Origin: an uncultured Cryomorphaceae bacterium
GTDB lineage: Bacteria > Bacteroidota > Bacteroidia > Flavobacteriales > Schleiferiaceae
Reading direction: 5' to 3'
DNA: 6,288 nt
Assembly (NCBI GenBank): GCA_937900215.1
Contig: CALCFH010000521.1
Location: 1-6,288 of the forward strand
Under the pieces are notes generated by a model. It was not told the DNA's origin, made no database searches, and was given only the letters and a program-made list of their open reading frames with translations. The translations under genes and the position numbers were made by a program. Positions 1 to 6,284 of the stretch are shown piece by piece (within the stretch, counting starts at the first letter, position 1; each line of letters starts with the position of its first letter).

Positions 1-465
1 CCCTTAATGTGTGTTGAGTTCTATTTAATTACGAAAAAGGCTGGTTCAAAAATTAGCCTGTTATGGAAATTAATTGCTGCATCTCTAGTAATGCTAATTA
101 CTGGTTACATTGGTGAAGTGCTAGATCGTGATGGAAGTGTATTGTGGGGTATAATTTCAGGTATTGCGTACTTCTATATCGTTTATTTAATTTGGTTTGG
201 AGAAGTTGCGAAATTGGCACAATCCGCTGGAGTACAGGTTGCAAAGGCAACAAGAATTCTTGCCTGGTTTGTATTAGTAGGTTGGGCAATTTATCCACTT
301 GGTTACATTCTAGGTACTCCAGGAGGCCTATTTGGTTTACAATTAGTGTCTGATCCTGCAGCTGCATCTCACGCTATGGATATAGTTTACAACATTGCCG
401 ATGCTATTAACAAGATAGGATTTGGTTTAGTAATCTATACTCTAAGCAGAAGTTCAAACGATTAA
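1..465 (+). CDS. Proteorhodopsin, light-driven proton pump (3' part, 5' end outside window)
   Basis: This is an integral membrane retinal protein that pumps protons out of the cell under light. The reading frame is open from base 1, so the ATG at position 7 is an internal methionine and not the start; helices A, B and most of C lie upstream. The visible part begins with PLMCVEFY at the end of helix C. Aligned by eye with green proteorhodopsin, its Met is residue 105 (the colour-tuning site, green type) and its Glu (bases 16-18) is the proton donor E108. Later come GWAIYPLGY (helix F) and NIADAINKIGFG (helix G), with the counter-ion Asp (bases 400-402) and the retinal-binding Lys (bases 412-414). 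A Glu donor argues against the sodium (NDQ) and chloride (NTQ) pumps, which have Gln there; the first two motif positions are not in the window. The gene ends with TAA just before a terminator, so it closes its transcript. Confidence 0.95.
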   Translation, partial: PLMCVEFYLITKKAGSKISLLWKLIAASLVMLITGYIGEVLDRDGSVLWGIISGIAYFYIVYLIWFGEVAKLAQSAGVQVAKATRILAWFVLVGWAIYPLGYILGTPGGLFGLQLVSDPAAASHAMDIVYNIADAINKIGFGLVIYTLSRSSND

Positions 466-475
466 CTAATCACAC

Positions 476-523
476 CTTAAAGAGGCCATCTTTGTATTTT
501 TTACTCAGATGGTCTCTTTTTTT
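476..523 (+). terminator. Rho-independent terminator after proteorhodopsin
   Basis: The sequence AGAGGCCATCT (481-491) pairs with AGATGGTCTCT (507-517) in an 11-bp stem that contains one G-U pair. The loop is about 15 bases, and a run of T follows at 518-523. Adjacent A and T residues can lengthen the stem. It starts about 15 bases after the rhodopsin stop codon, so it should end the rhodopsin mRNA and separate it from the crtY remnant downstream. Confidence 0.9.
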
Positions 524-555
524 CAAACTAAATTGGTTAGAAAAAGCTCAACCAA

Positions 556-1211
556 ATCAGTCTATTTTCTTTTGTCGGTATGGATGCTGCAAACAGCCTC
601 TAACTTATGAAAATGCATGAAAAGGGTTTATTGCAGAATAAAAAGCTAGCCATTATTGAGCCAGATAACAAAAATGCAAATGATCGTAATTTTTGTTTTT
701 GATCCACCGATGAGGAGGAAATCAATCTTAATCTCAGTGATTTAAGTAACACCAAATGGCAACATATAAAGGTTGCTGACAGAGAAAAATAAAAGATTCT
801 ACACATCTTTATCACCCCATTAAAGGGATAGACTTATACCAAAAAACCAAAGAAATTCTCCAAGAATACACTCTTATGTATTACTGAGAAAAATTCACTG
901 GTAAGCCACTTTGAAAATCAAATTCATATTCTGCGCGCTTGAATGATACAGGAATATGTGCCAATAAGGTATTTGAAAGTAGAACCCCTGCTTATGAAAT
1001 TCCCGAAACGGATCAAAGCCATTTAGCTCAATCTCTCTATAGTTGGGAACATAAATTTGATGATTACCGCTTTGATATATCAACTATGGTAATGATGGAT
1101 TTCAATATCCCTCAGAATAACTATTGTCAGTTTAAGTATGCATTACCCTTTACCGAAAATAGCGCATTATTTGAAGTAACAAGTACCTCGTTGCATTTTC
1201 AGACAGATTGA
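556..1211 (+). pseudogene. crtY: Lycopene beta-cyclase (CrtY type), degenerate and truncated
   Basis: The intact enzyme cyclises lycopene to beta-carotene, the precursor of retinal. From about 556 the frame resembles the N-terminal dinucleotide-binding segment of CrtY, though the glycine-rich motif is eroded and contains TAA at 601. It continues as NKKLAIIEPDNKNANDR, the typical second strand of the family, then CF followed by TGA at 700 where the family has Trp. A TAA lies at 790, and the frame must shift between about 790 and 822. Homology resumes with KGIDLYQKTKEIL, is broken by TGA at 885 and 912, and goes on through DTGICANKVFESR and then MDFNIPQNN and YALPFTENSALFEVT, matching the MDFRxPQ and YVLPFSxxxALVEYT blocks of flavobacterial CrtY. 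The frame stops at TGA 1209. Roughly the last third of a normal cyclase is missing, and an IS remnant follows. The exact 5' and 3' limits are uncertain; the identity rests on recalled family motifs. Confidence 0.85.
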
Positions 1212-1242
1212 AAGTAGATGCCTTTTAACTTCGGACATATAA

Positions 1243-1503
1243 AAGAGCACATTTTCAGAGAAGCACATTCTTGACATTCTCAAAGAACAGGTATTTGGCA
1301 AAACCGTAGCTGAGATCAGCCGTTCACACAACATTACCCCAGCGACCTTCCACAACTAGAAGAACAAGTATGCGGGTATCAGCAAACAAACACTGGGTCG
1401 CCTTAGTGAGTTGGAAACAGAGAATAGCAGACTCAATCGGATCATTGCCGGTCAAAGTCTGGATATCCAAATCATGAAAAATGTGATCTCAAAAAAGGGC
1501 TAA
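1243..1503 (+). pseudogene. IS3-family transposase OrfA (HTH subunit), with internal stop
   Basis: The frame reads KSTFSEKHILDILKEQ, then GKTVAEISRSHNITPATFHN, a helix-turn-helix of the IS3/IS911 OrfA type (PF01527-like). A TAG at 1357 stands where homologues have the Trp of the TFYNWKxKY motif. Reading on in the same frame gives KNKYAGISKQTLGRLSELE and a leucine-zipper-like stretch ending in ISKKG and a TAA at 1501. About 87 codons fit the usual OrfA length. There is no ATG at the expected start: the bases before AAG AGC read ATA TAA, so the start has also decayed or lies elsewhere. In an intact element OrfA binds the terminal repeats. Confidence 0.85.
1491..1497 (+). promoter_or_regulatory. 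Slippery heptamer A AAA AAG for -1 frameshifting (relic)
   Basis: The heptamer sits in the OrfA frame as tcA AAA AAG ggc taa, the exact X XXY YYZ phasing needed for tandem -1 slippage, four bases before the OrfA stop. Slipping back one base gives KKGLTFVQKEQ, the OrfB frame. In IS3 elements this yields the OrfAB fusion transposase. Here upstream and downstream stops make it a fossil. Confidence 0.75.
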
Positions 1504-1596
1504 CGTTTGTTCAAAAAGAGCAGTGTGTTCGATACATCTGAGATACCTTTAAGAAGGCTCAATGGGCACGAGCGTGAAGACTAACAATTTCTTTTC
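1491..1596 (+). pseudogene. IS3-family transposase OrfB, N-terminal fragment
   Basis: The -1 frame relative to OrfA gives TFVQKEQCVRYI, a TGA at 1539, DTFKKAQWARA, a TGA at 1575, then RLTIS. This fits the N-terminal region of IS3 OrfB, whose hallmark is an RRACRLLxIS helix; the TGA at 1575 occupies the Cys position. No rve/DDE integrase core (the D, D and E catalytic blocks) follows, so the fragment is inactive. The boundary at 1596 is where I lose similarity and is not a measured end. Confidence 0.6.
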
Positions 1597-1788
1597 AAGC
1601 GATTTAAGGCTGCATTACAAACGAAATCTATTCCACTTCTTTTTTCAAAACTCTGAGTTTAGCAGGCCTAGAAAGTCTGTTTTTAACTAGAAAACGCATG
1701 AATGGGCGTGTTTGGGTGGGTTAGTATAAGGACTTCTGTTCCATGCTATGTAAACTCAATAGATTGCAATAAGTAAATAGGATTGAAC
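1597..1788. other. Gene-less stretch after the IS remnant
   Basis: No frame here is open over a useful length and no homology is recognisable. It may be eroded IS or crtY sequence, or the leader of the small ORF at 1789. I see no convincing Bacteroidetes promoter (TTG spaced from TAnnTTTG), terminator or inverted repeat. Confidence 0.4.
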
Positions 1789-1935
1789 ATGAATAAGACT
1801 GATACATTCCAAAAAATTGCGAACTACCGAAACTTTATTATTGACTGTTATATTGAAATGCTTTCTCGAATTAATGAGGTTGAAGTAATTGAACTTCTTA
1901 GAAACAATCGTCATCCAGATACCGGTGTTCTTTAA
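1789..1935 (+). CDS. Small ORF of 48 codons, unknown function
   Basis: The ORF starts with ATG at 1789, six bases after an AGGA (1779-1782) that could serve as a ribosome binding site, and ends with TAA at 1933. The predicted peptide begins MNKTDTFQKIANYRNF and contains a probable amphipathic helix with the stretch EMLSRINEVEVIELLRNN. It has no signal peptide or membrane segment. I do not recognise it. The same frame reads on past the stop into PNETVRLMA, another stop, and then about 54 open codons, so it may be the 5' end of a larger broken gene. Lying in a decay zone, it may equally be a chance ORF. Confidence 0.3.
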   Translation: MNKTDTFQKIANYRNFIIDCYIEMLSRINEVEVIELLRNNRHPDTGVL

Positions 1936-2285
1936 CCAAACGAAACGGTCCGCTTGATGGCTTAAAGCAAATGTGGCCGCTTCGACTTCGGCAGACTCGG
2001 TTACTCCTCAGCAGAGCCCGCTTCCGTTTTAGTTCAAGAAATCAAATCTCAAAACCAAACTTTATATTTACAACTTGTCGAAAAAAGCAGCCGAGTTCAC
2101 CCATGCTTTCGCATTTCAGAAACAGTATTCTTTAGACCGTAAAACGGTGGTTGCAGCCTTAGAAGGATTCATTTCACGCATGGGCTTTACACATCCTGCT
2201 CTTATCACTCTGCTTCCCAACGCCAAACCTAATTTCAGGCTCTGTCTTTATTGCCCATTCAGTATTGCAGTGAAAATGCGATGCT
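1936..2285. other. Intergenic stretch with weak coding character, no recognised gene
   Basis: Two plus-strand frames look mildly protein-like. Frame 1 runs from about 1966 to 2130 (containing FGRLGYSSAEPASVLVQEI). Another frame, open from a TTG at 2075 (containing KTVVAALEGFISRMGF), runs into the antisense of the downstream kinase. Neither has a clear start, ribosome binding site or known motif. The change from one plausible frame to the other near 2080-2130 could mark a frameshifted remnant. I see no terminator for the minus-strand kinase that ends at 2286. Confidence 0.3.
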
Positions 2286-3233
2286 CTACACGCTTTTTAC
2301 AACCTCAGCCGTTATGCGTTCGCTATACGAATGTAACTTCCAGTGTCCGGGACTCCAGCCCTTTAGAAAGCGATGAAAATCCGCCCATGCAACTCGATAC
2401 AAGGAGCGCCATTCTGCCTCCAGCGCCTCTTCTTTTTCTTCTAACTCGCTTTGTAAATATTCAAAATAGCAATCGAGTATTTGTGTCTCCAGGCGTTCAC
2501 ATTCGTTTTCGTTGAGGCAACTTCCAACGAAGTATACCAAGTCTTTCATTCCACATCCGCCACCTACATATTGGAAATCTAAACCTGCCACTTTACCCTC
2601 TTTTGAAAAGCAAAAATTCGCCAATTTGGCATCGCCATGAACCAAGGTCTTGTACTTTGTAGAATTTAGCTTTTCATCAATGAAAGCAGCGGCTTCTTTT
2701 AATTTTTGATCCTTTAATACTGCCAGTTCTTGAGGTCTAGTTTCCAAATGCCAATAGGTTCCTACATTCCATAATCCTTCTGGAATCTGCCCCAAAAAGC
2801 TTGCGTGAAATTGGGCCAACCATTGTATACAGGCCTTTATTTCTACCCAAGAAACGGACTGTTTTCGCAGAGGAAAGCCCGCTAGATCTAAATCCTCCAG
2901 CACTAAGAGGACCTCATCTCCAGTAAAGTCCAAAGCCAAACACTTTGGCAAGCGCGCCGCACTTCTCTGGCTGTAATTCTGATACCACTTGGCCTCCACT
3001 TTATACGACTTCCGCTTTCGTTGATGACCAATATCTGTATCCCAGCCACGTGGATGGTGGCTATTTATAGGCAATTGAACGTGCTTTACAATTACACTTT
3101 TAAACGCTGCATTCTCCAACCTCAGCCGTATTATTTGCCCATATCCACTCCACAACTCCTGTATCAACTCCTCCTTTAATACAGAAGATGCTCCAGTGCT
3201 TTGTAGAATAATTGACCTAAAGTGTTCGTTCAT
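2286..3233 (-). CDS. Phosphotransferase of the APH/CHK-like (EcKinase-like) kinase family
   Basis: This 315-residue soluble protein has the bilobal kinase fold of aminoglycoside and choline kinases and probably phosphorylates a small hydroxylated molecule; the substrate cannot be read from the sequence. In the N-lobe, VIVKHV places a likely ATP-binding Lys at residue 50, with a possible partner Glu at 80 (YKVEAKWY). The hinge region is LLVLEDLD (109-116). The catalytic loop is VHGDAKLANF (198-207), with the base Asp201 and Asn206. It is followed by LDFQYVGGGCGMKDLVYF (218-235), whose Asp219-Phe-Gln is the metal-binding motif as seen in the CHK/DUF1679 group. The length is normal and the gene is intact. 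The ATG at 3231-3233 is preceded by no strong Shine-Dalgarno, as is usual in Bacteroidetes. It is transcribed against the rhodopsin/crtY side. An antibiotic-resistance role is not supported, since the family is mostly metabolic. Confidence 0.85.
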   Translation of the reverse strand: MNEHFRSIILQSTGASSVLKEELIQELWSGYGQIIRLRLENAAFKSVIVKHVQLPINSHHPRGWDTDIGHQRKRKSYKVEAKWYQNYSQRSAARLPKCLALDFTGDEVLLVLEDLDLAGFPLRKQSVSWVEIKACIQWLAQFHASFLGQIPEGLWNVGTYWHLETRPQELAVLKDQKLKEAAAFIDEKLNSTKYKTLVHGDAKLANFCFSKEGKVAGLDFQYVGGGCGMKDLVYFVGSCLNENECERLETQILDCYFEYLQSELEEKEEALEAEWRSLYRVAWADFHRFLKGWSPGHWKLHSYSERITAEVVKSV

Positions 3234-3328
3234 GGGTTTTGAAAGAGGCTATAATATGAATTGGAAGTTAAGCGTGTAGGCCATTGAAACGAAGGATTGT
3301 TTAGAATACTTTTTACCCCCTTTTTAAG

Positions 3329-3607
3329 TCATTGTTTTGGAGGTCTATATTCTTCTCTCGTCATGGCATGAATCAACTGATAGACGAGGTGGGTGGATCT
3401 AACCTCATTCCATCGCTCACCCCAATCGAATGTTGCCAAGACTTCCTTGAGAGGATATTTTTTGACGCGGAGCCTTACGGATGTATCCATCTGCTTCTTT
3501 CATTTAGGAATAATCTACTCACTCCACAAAGCCCTTTCAGGCATTTTCAACTTTTCCATAGCTCTGCTTTTGAGCCATCGCATTCGCTGTGCTAACATAC
3601 TCTTCAT
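3329..3607 (-). pseudogene. Possible broken small gene, or a 53-codon unknown ORF at 3329-3490
   Basis: On the minus strand an ORF starting at 3490 (ATG) and ending at 3329 (TGA) encodes a 53-residue peptide containing KKYPLKEVLATFDWGERW and LVYQLIHAMTREEYRPP, which looks like real protein in composition. The same frame upstream, from ATG at 3607, reads MKSMLAQRMRWLKSRAMEKL and is separated from it by TAG and TGA eight codons or fewer before the second ATG. This may be a gene broken by two stops, or two short ORFs. The fragment lies 95 bases upstream of the kinase on the same strand. I do not recognise a family. The opposite-strand frames here are also open but show no motifs. Confidence 0.35.
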
Positions 3608-3623
3608 TCGATAGTCTATTTTC

Positions 3624-3637
3624 GTGCTAAATAGCAC
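3624..3637. promoter_or_regulatory. Short palindrome GTGCTA-AA-TAGCAC
   Basis: A perfect 6-bp inverted repeat with a two-base spacer lies about 73 bases before the amidohydrolase start and just outside the minus-strand ORF at 3607. Position and symmetry would suit a dimeric regulator's operator between divergent genes. A match this short can occur by chance, and no clear promoter is visible beside it. Confidence 0.25.
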
Positions 3638-3709
3638 TAGAGTAATTTAAAGAGATTCAGCGGCACCTACAACAGTACATTTTGTTTTACCCGTATTAAT
3701 GAACTACAA

Positions 3710-4519
3710 ATGGTTATAGACGCACACACCCACATCAACAATTATCATGAGGAACGAGTTGTTTCTCTTGAAGACTGTCTTAACAAGCTAACAGACGCCA
3801 TGTTGGCTAACAAGGTCGATTATTCATTGGTGCTGTCTTCCTATAAAGTCAACGAACACAGACCCAGTACAAGACAGGTGGTGGAGGCCATTAAAGGAAG
3901 AAACAATTTGGGGGTAGTTTCTGGAATTAGCTATCTCCATTATGATCATAGAGATATACGTGAAATTAGCGAGTACCTGGAAAATGGTTTTATAAAGGGC
4001 CTAAAGTTCTATCCAGGTTACGAACCCTTTTATCCAAATAACATTCGTCTTAAGCTCTTGTACGAAATGGCAATTGAATACGATGTGCCAGTCATGTTTC
4101 ATTCTGGAGATACCTATGCCCCAACAGGGAAAATCAAATATTCGCACCCCTTGCACATTGATGATTTAGCCGTTGATTATCCTGATTTAAAAATTGTGAT
4201 ATGTCATGTAGGAAACCCTTGGATTAAAGACTGCATGGAGGTTGTCTATAAGAATAAAAACGTGTACGCAGATATTTCAGGCTTAGTTCTTGGCAATTTT
4301 TCGGAAAAGTTCGAGCGGTTCATGAAAAAAGAAATTGAAGAAATGATTACCTACGCTGGCGACCCCAATTATCTGTTGTACGGCACAGATTGGCCCATTT
4401 CGAATATGGAATCATACTTGAAGTTCGTTGGGCAACTTGATTTAGAAGAGGAAAAAAAGGAGTTGATACTCTGGAAAAATGCCGCTAAACTGTTTAATAT
4501 TGAAGTTACTGGCTTCTAA
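3710..4519 (+). CDS. Amidohydrolase-2 family metal-dependent hydrolase (TIM barrel)
   Basis: This 269-residue soluble protein belongs to the amidohydrolase-2 (PF04909) group, which contains hydrolases and non-oxidative decarboxylases such as ACMSD and gamma-resorcylate decarboxylase. The actual substrate is unknown. Metal ligands are visible in order: His6 and His8 in IDAHTHIN on strand 1, His131 in MFHSGD, His166 in ICHVGNPW, and Asp227 in YGTDWPIS. GLKFYPGY (97-104) is the usual strand before the His131 block. No signal peptide or membrane segment is present, so it should be cytoplasmic. The length is close to the short members of the family and the gene appears intact. The ATG at 3710 puts the HxH motif at the normal distance from the N-terminus; an ATG at 3699 is out of frame. 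A possible, imperfect Bacteroidetes -7 element (TACATTTTG, 3676-3684) lies upstream. It is a single gene, convergent with the metallophosphoesterase. Confidence 0.88.
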   Translation: MVIDAHTHINNYHEERVVSLEDCLNKLTDAMLANKVDYSLVLSSYKVNEHRPSTRQVVEAIKGRNNLGVVSGISYLHYDHRDIREISEYLENGFIKGLKFYPGYEPFYPNNIRLKLLYEMAIEYDVPVMFHSGDTYAPTGKIKYSHPLHIDDLAVDYPDLKIVICHVGNPWIKDCMEVVYKNKNVYADISGLVLGNFSEKFERFMKKEIEEMITYAGDPNYLLYGTDWPISNMESYLKFVGQLDLEEEKKELILWKNAAKLFNIEVTGF

Positions 4520-5048
4520 GTCTATTTTTCATGCTGGCAATTTTATCCCAAGTAGGCTAAAAGTGAAGCAACGAATAAAACAAGTCCCACATGGAACTTA
4601 TTCCCTAATACATTCGCATTGAGCGAGCTGGGGCTTCTATGTTCTACATTTAAATATAGTGTCATATAATACCCTATAAATCAGGCCCGTTTAATGTTTT
4701 CTGAAATTTAAGAACGGCTAGGAAATCACTCTGAAGCATTGGATCGATAAAAAGGTTGTACTCAATGGCCAATCAGTGTATATCGCGCAGAGACAGTGCA
4801 GCAATGGGCCATTTGTTAGAAGCAAAAGGCAATAGGGACTTGGAGAGATCTTTTGTATCACTCCAAGAAGGGCATATGCAAAATAAAAATGAGCCCGACT
4901 TTCGCTTTACGAAGCCTACAAGAATTACGTCTTTTGAGTCCTTCAAAAATTGCTTTTTACCAGAACTTTTCGGGCTTGATAAAAGTCGTTCAAATAACGT
5001 CCTCTTTAATTCTCTATTGGAAGGCTTCTGCTCTTCCCTTTCTTCAAT
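4520..5048. other. Gap between convergent genes, with a possible decayed coding fragment
   Basis: The gap of about 530 bases holds no recognised gene, RNA or clear terminator. One plus-strand frame (4722-4835) reads ITLKHWIDKKVVLNGQSVY and on to TAG, with further in-frame stops on both sides (4719, 4833). It looks like a remnant of a beta-rich protein but has no start and no family I recognise. Another frame from about 4756 is open into the antisense of the downstream gene, without motifs. The minus strand around 4690-4810 is also partly open, so the direction of any former gene is unsure. Confidence 0.35.
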
Positions 5049-6284
5049 CTATTTTTTGCGCAGCACAATTTTAGTAACCTCTGGCCAAATGCCTACTCTG
5101 CCTGGAAAGGCGAGATAGCCAAAGCCGCGGTTTACGTACAAATACCTTCCCAACTCCTCGTATAAGCCGGCCCATTTAGCATAACGCCACTTTACAGGGC
5201 TCCACTTTATCCATCCTGGTATTTCTATTCCAAACTGCATTCCGTGGGTATGTCCGCTTAGGGTGAGATGCACTTTCTTGCTGTGCTGCTTTACCTCCAA
5301 GTCGAAATGGCTAGGATCATGACTCATCAATACCGTAAAGCCGTCTTCTGGAATACCTTTCAAGGCCTTTTTTAAATCGCCATGTTGAGGAAAAGGTGGC
5401 TTACCCCAATTCTCTACCCCGGCAATGTAGATTTTCTGTCCGTTGCGCTGGATTTCTATATGATCGTTGTTGAGCATTTGAAAGCCCATTTGCTTTTCTC
5501 GCTGTTTTAGGCTTTCTAGGTTCTGAATCTTTGCTTCTGCCGAAGGCCAAGTCATATAATCTCCATAATCGTGGTTTCCGAGCACCGCCAATTTGGGTCC
5601 GTTTGCTTGAAGACTTCCAACCAAATCTTGCCAAGCATCCAACTCATCGGCGCTATTGTTAACCATATCGCCCGTAAACAAGAGGCAGTCGCCATTTTGC
5701 GCACTCACTAGGTCGATGCCGTATTTCAGTTTCTCTGCATTGTCGAAGCTACCCACGTGAAAATCGGAGATCTGCACTATGCTAAATCCATCGAAAGCCT
5801 CGGGAAGATTGTCGAAAGCCATTTCGAGATCAATGACCCGAAAGCGGTATCTGCCCTTCCAAACACCGTACAGAATACCCACAAAGGGCAAGGCTGCTAG
5901 ACCTAAGGCGAGCATACTCACAAAGCGTCGTCGCGCCGGAAAGCTACTTCCCTCATCGGAAGAGACGAAGAAAGAAAAAATCCACCCAATAATGCGCAGA
6001 AAATCTTCAATGAGCAGCGGAATGGCGGTTACCATTTTGGGGATGTATACTAAGAGCATTAAAGCAAGTGCCCACATTAGGGTGGCGTTTGCCTTCAATC
6101 TGCCGTGGTTGTTCATGGCAATCATCATCCAAACAAAAGCCACCAAAACCAAGGCGGTAGATCCCCACCAAAGCGCCTTCCACACCCATTGTTCTCTAGC
6201 TAATTGCTTCACCGCTTGGTAAGCATAGAGGTCTATGAAAAAGAAAAAACCCAGCGTAATTAATATGCGGACTATAATGCTCAT
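5049..6284 (-). CDS. Membrane-anchored calcineurin-like metallophosphoesterase (YkuE/YaeI-like)
   Basis: This 411-residue protein has a membrane N-terminus and a two-metal phosphoesterase domain. Hydrophobic segments lie at about residues 4-22, 36-57, 67-90, 94-108 and 122-141. The catalytic blocks follow in family order: SDFH (Asp174, His176), GDMVNN (Asp206), GNHD (Asn237, His238), SHD (His322) and GHTHGMQ (His345, His347). ARRRFVS (117-123), just before the last hydrophobic segment, fits the Tat pattern RRxF; the related YkuE of Bacillus is a known Tat substrate. I infer that the last segment exports the catalytic domain to the periplasm, where the enzyme might act on cell-envelope phosphodiesters or lipids; the substrate is not shown. 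The ATG at 6282-6284 is only four bases from the window edge, so an upstream start cannot be excluded. No terminator is evident after the TAG-side end. Confidence 0.9.
   Translation of the reverse strand: MSIIVRILITLGFFFFIDLYAYQAVKQLAREQWVWKALWWGSTALVLVAFVWMMIAMNNHGRLKANATLMWALALMLLVYIPKMVTAIPLLIEDFLRIIGWIFSFFVSSDEGSSFPARRRFVSMLALGLAALPFVGILYGVWKGRYRFRVIDLEMAFDNLPEAFDGFSIVQISDFHVGSFDNAEKLKYGIDLVSAQNGDCLLFTGDMVNNSADELDAWQDLVGSLQANGPKLAVLGNHDYGDYMTWPSAEAKIQNLESLKQREKQMGFQMLNNDHIEIQRNGQKIYIAGVENWGKPPFPQHGDLKKALKGIPEDGFTVLMSHDPSHFDLEVKQHSKKVHLTLSGHTHGMQFGIEIPGWIKWSPVKWRYAKWAGLYEELGRYLYVNRGFGYLAFPGRVGIWPEVTKIVLRKK

Larger units (their letters stand above)
1243..1596 (+). mobile_element. Remnant of an IS3-family insertion sequence
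   Basis: The segment holds a nearly full-length orfA followed by the beginning of orfB in the -1 frame, joined at a slippery A AAA AAG. This is the classic arrangement of the IS3 family. I could not find the terminal inverted repeats. The left end should lie somewhere between about 1170 and 1243, close to where the crtY homology stops. Nothing recognisable as the DDE catalytic core of orfB is present downstream, so most of the element has been deleted. It cannot move by itself. Confidence 0.8.

Noticed and set aside
533..555. Inverted repeat TTGGTT / AACCAA just after the rhodopsin terminator.
   Set aside because: Only six base pairs with an 11-base loop and no T-run; too weak to call a second terminator or operator.
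600..815. Minus-strand open frame opposite the crtY remnant.
   Set aside because: It is the complement of AT-rich crtY sequence; the plus strand carries recognisable family motifs.
697..1359. TGA at 700 and TAG at 1357 both replace expected Trp codons, which might suggest stop-codon recoding.
   Set aside because: The same stretches also contain TAA stops, a frameshift and a TGA at a Cys position, and the intact genes nearby end with ordinary stops. Pseudogene decay explains this better.
2075..2515. Plus-strand open frame of about 146 codons from a TTG, overlapping the kinase.
   Set aside because: More than half is the antisense of a well-supported kinase, there is no good start or motif, and the part outside the kinase is too short to judge.
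3332..3614. Two overlapping plus-strand open frames.
   Set aside because: They show no motifs, mutual overlap and low-complexity composition. The minus-strand frame is the more protein-like one.
4756..5118. Plus-strand open frame running into the end of the metallophosphoesterase.
   Set aside because: Its last part is antisense to a certain gene, no family is recognisable and no ribosome binding site is present.
5779..6222. Long plus-strand open frame of about 147 codons inside the metallophosphoesterase.
   Set aside because: It is entirely antisense to the membrane and early catalytic part of an intact, motif-complete gene.
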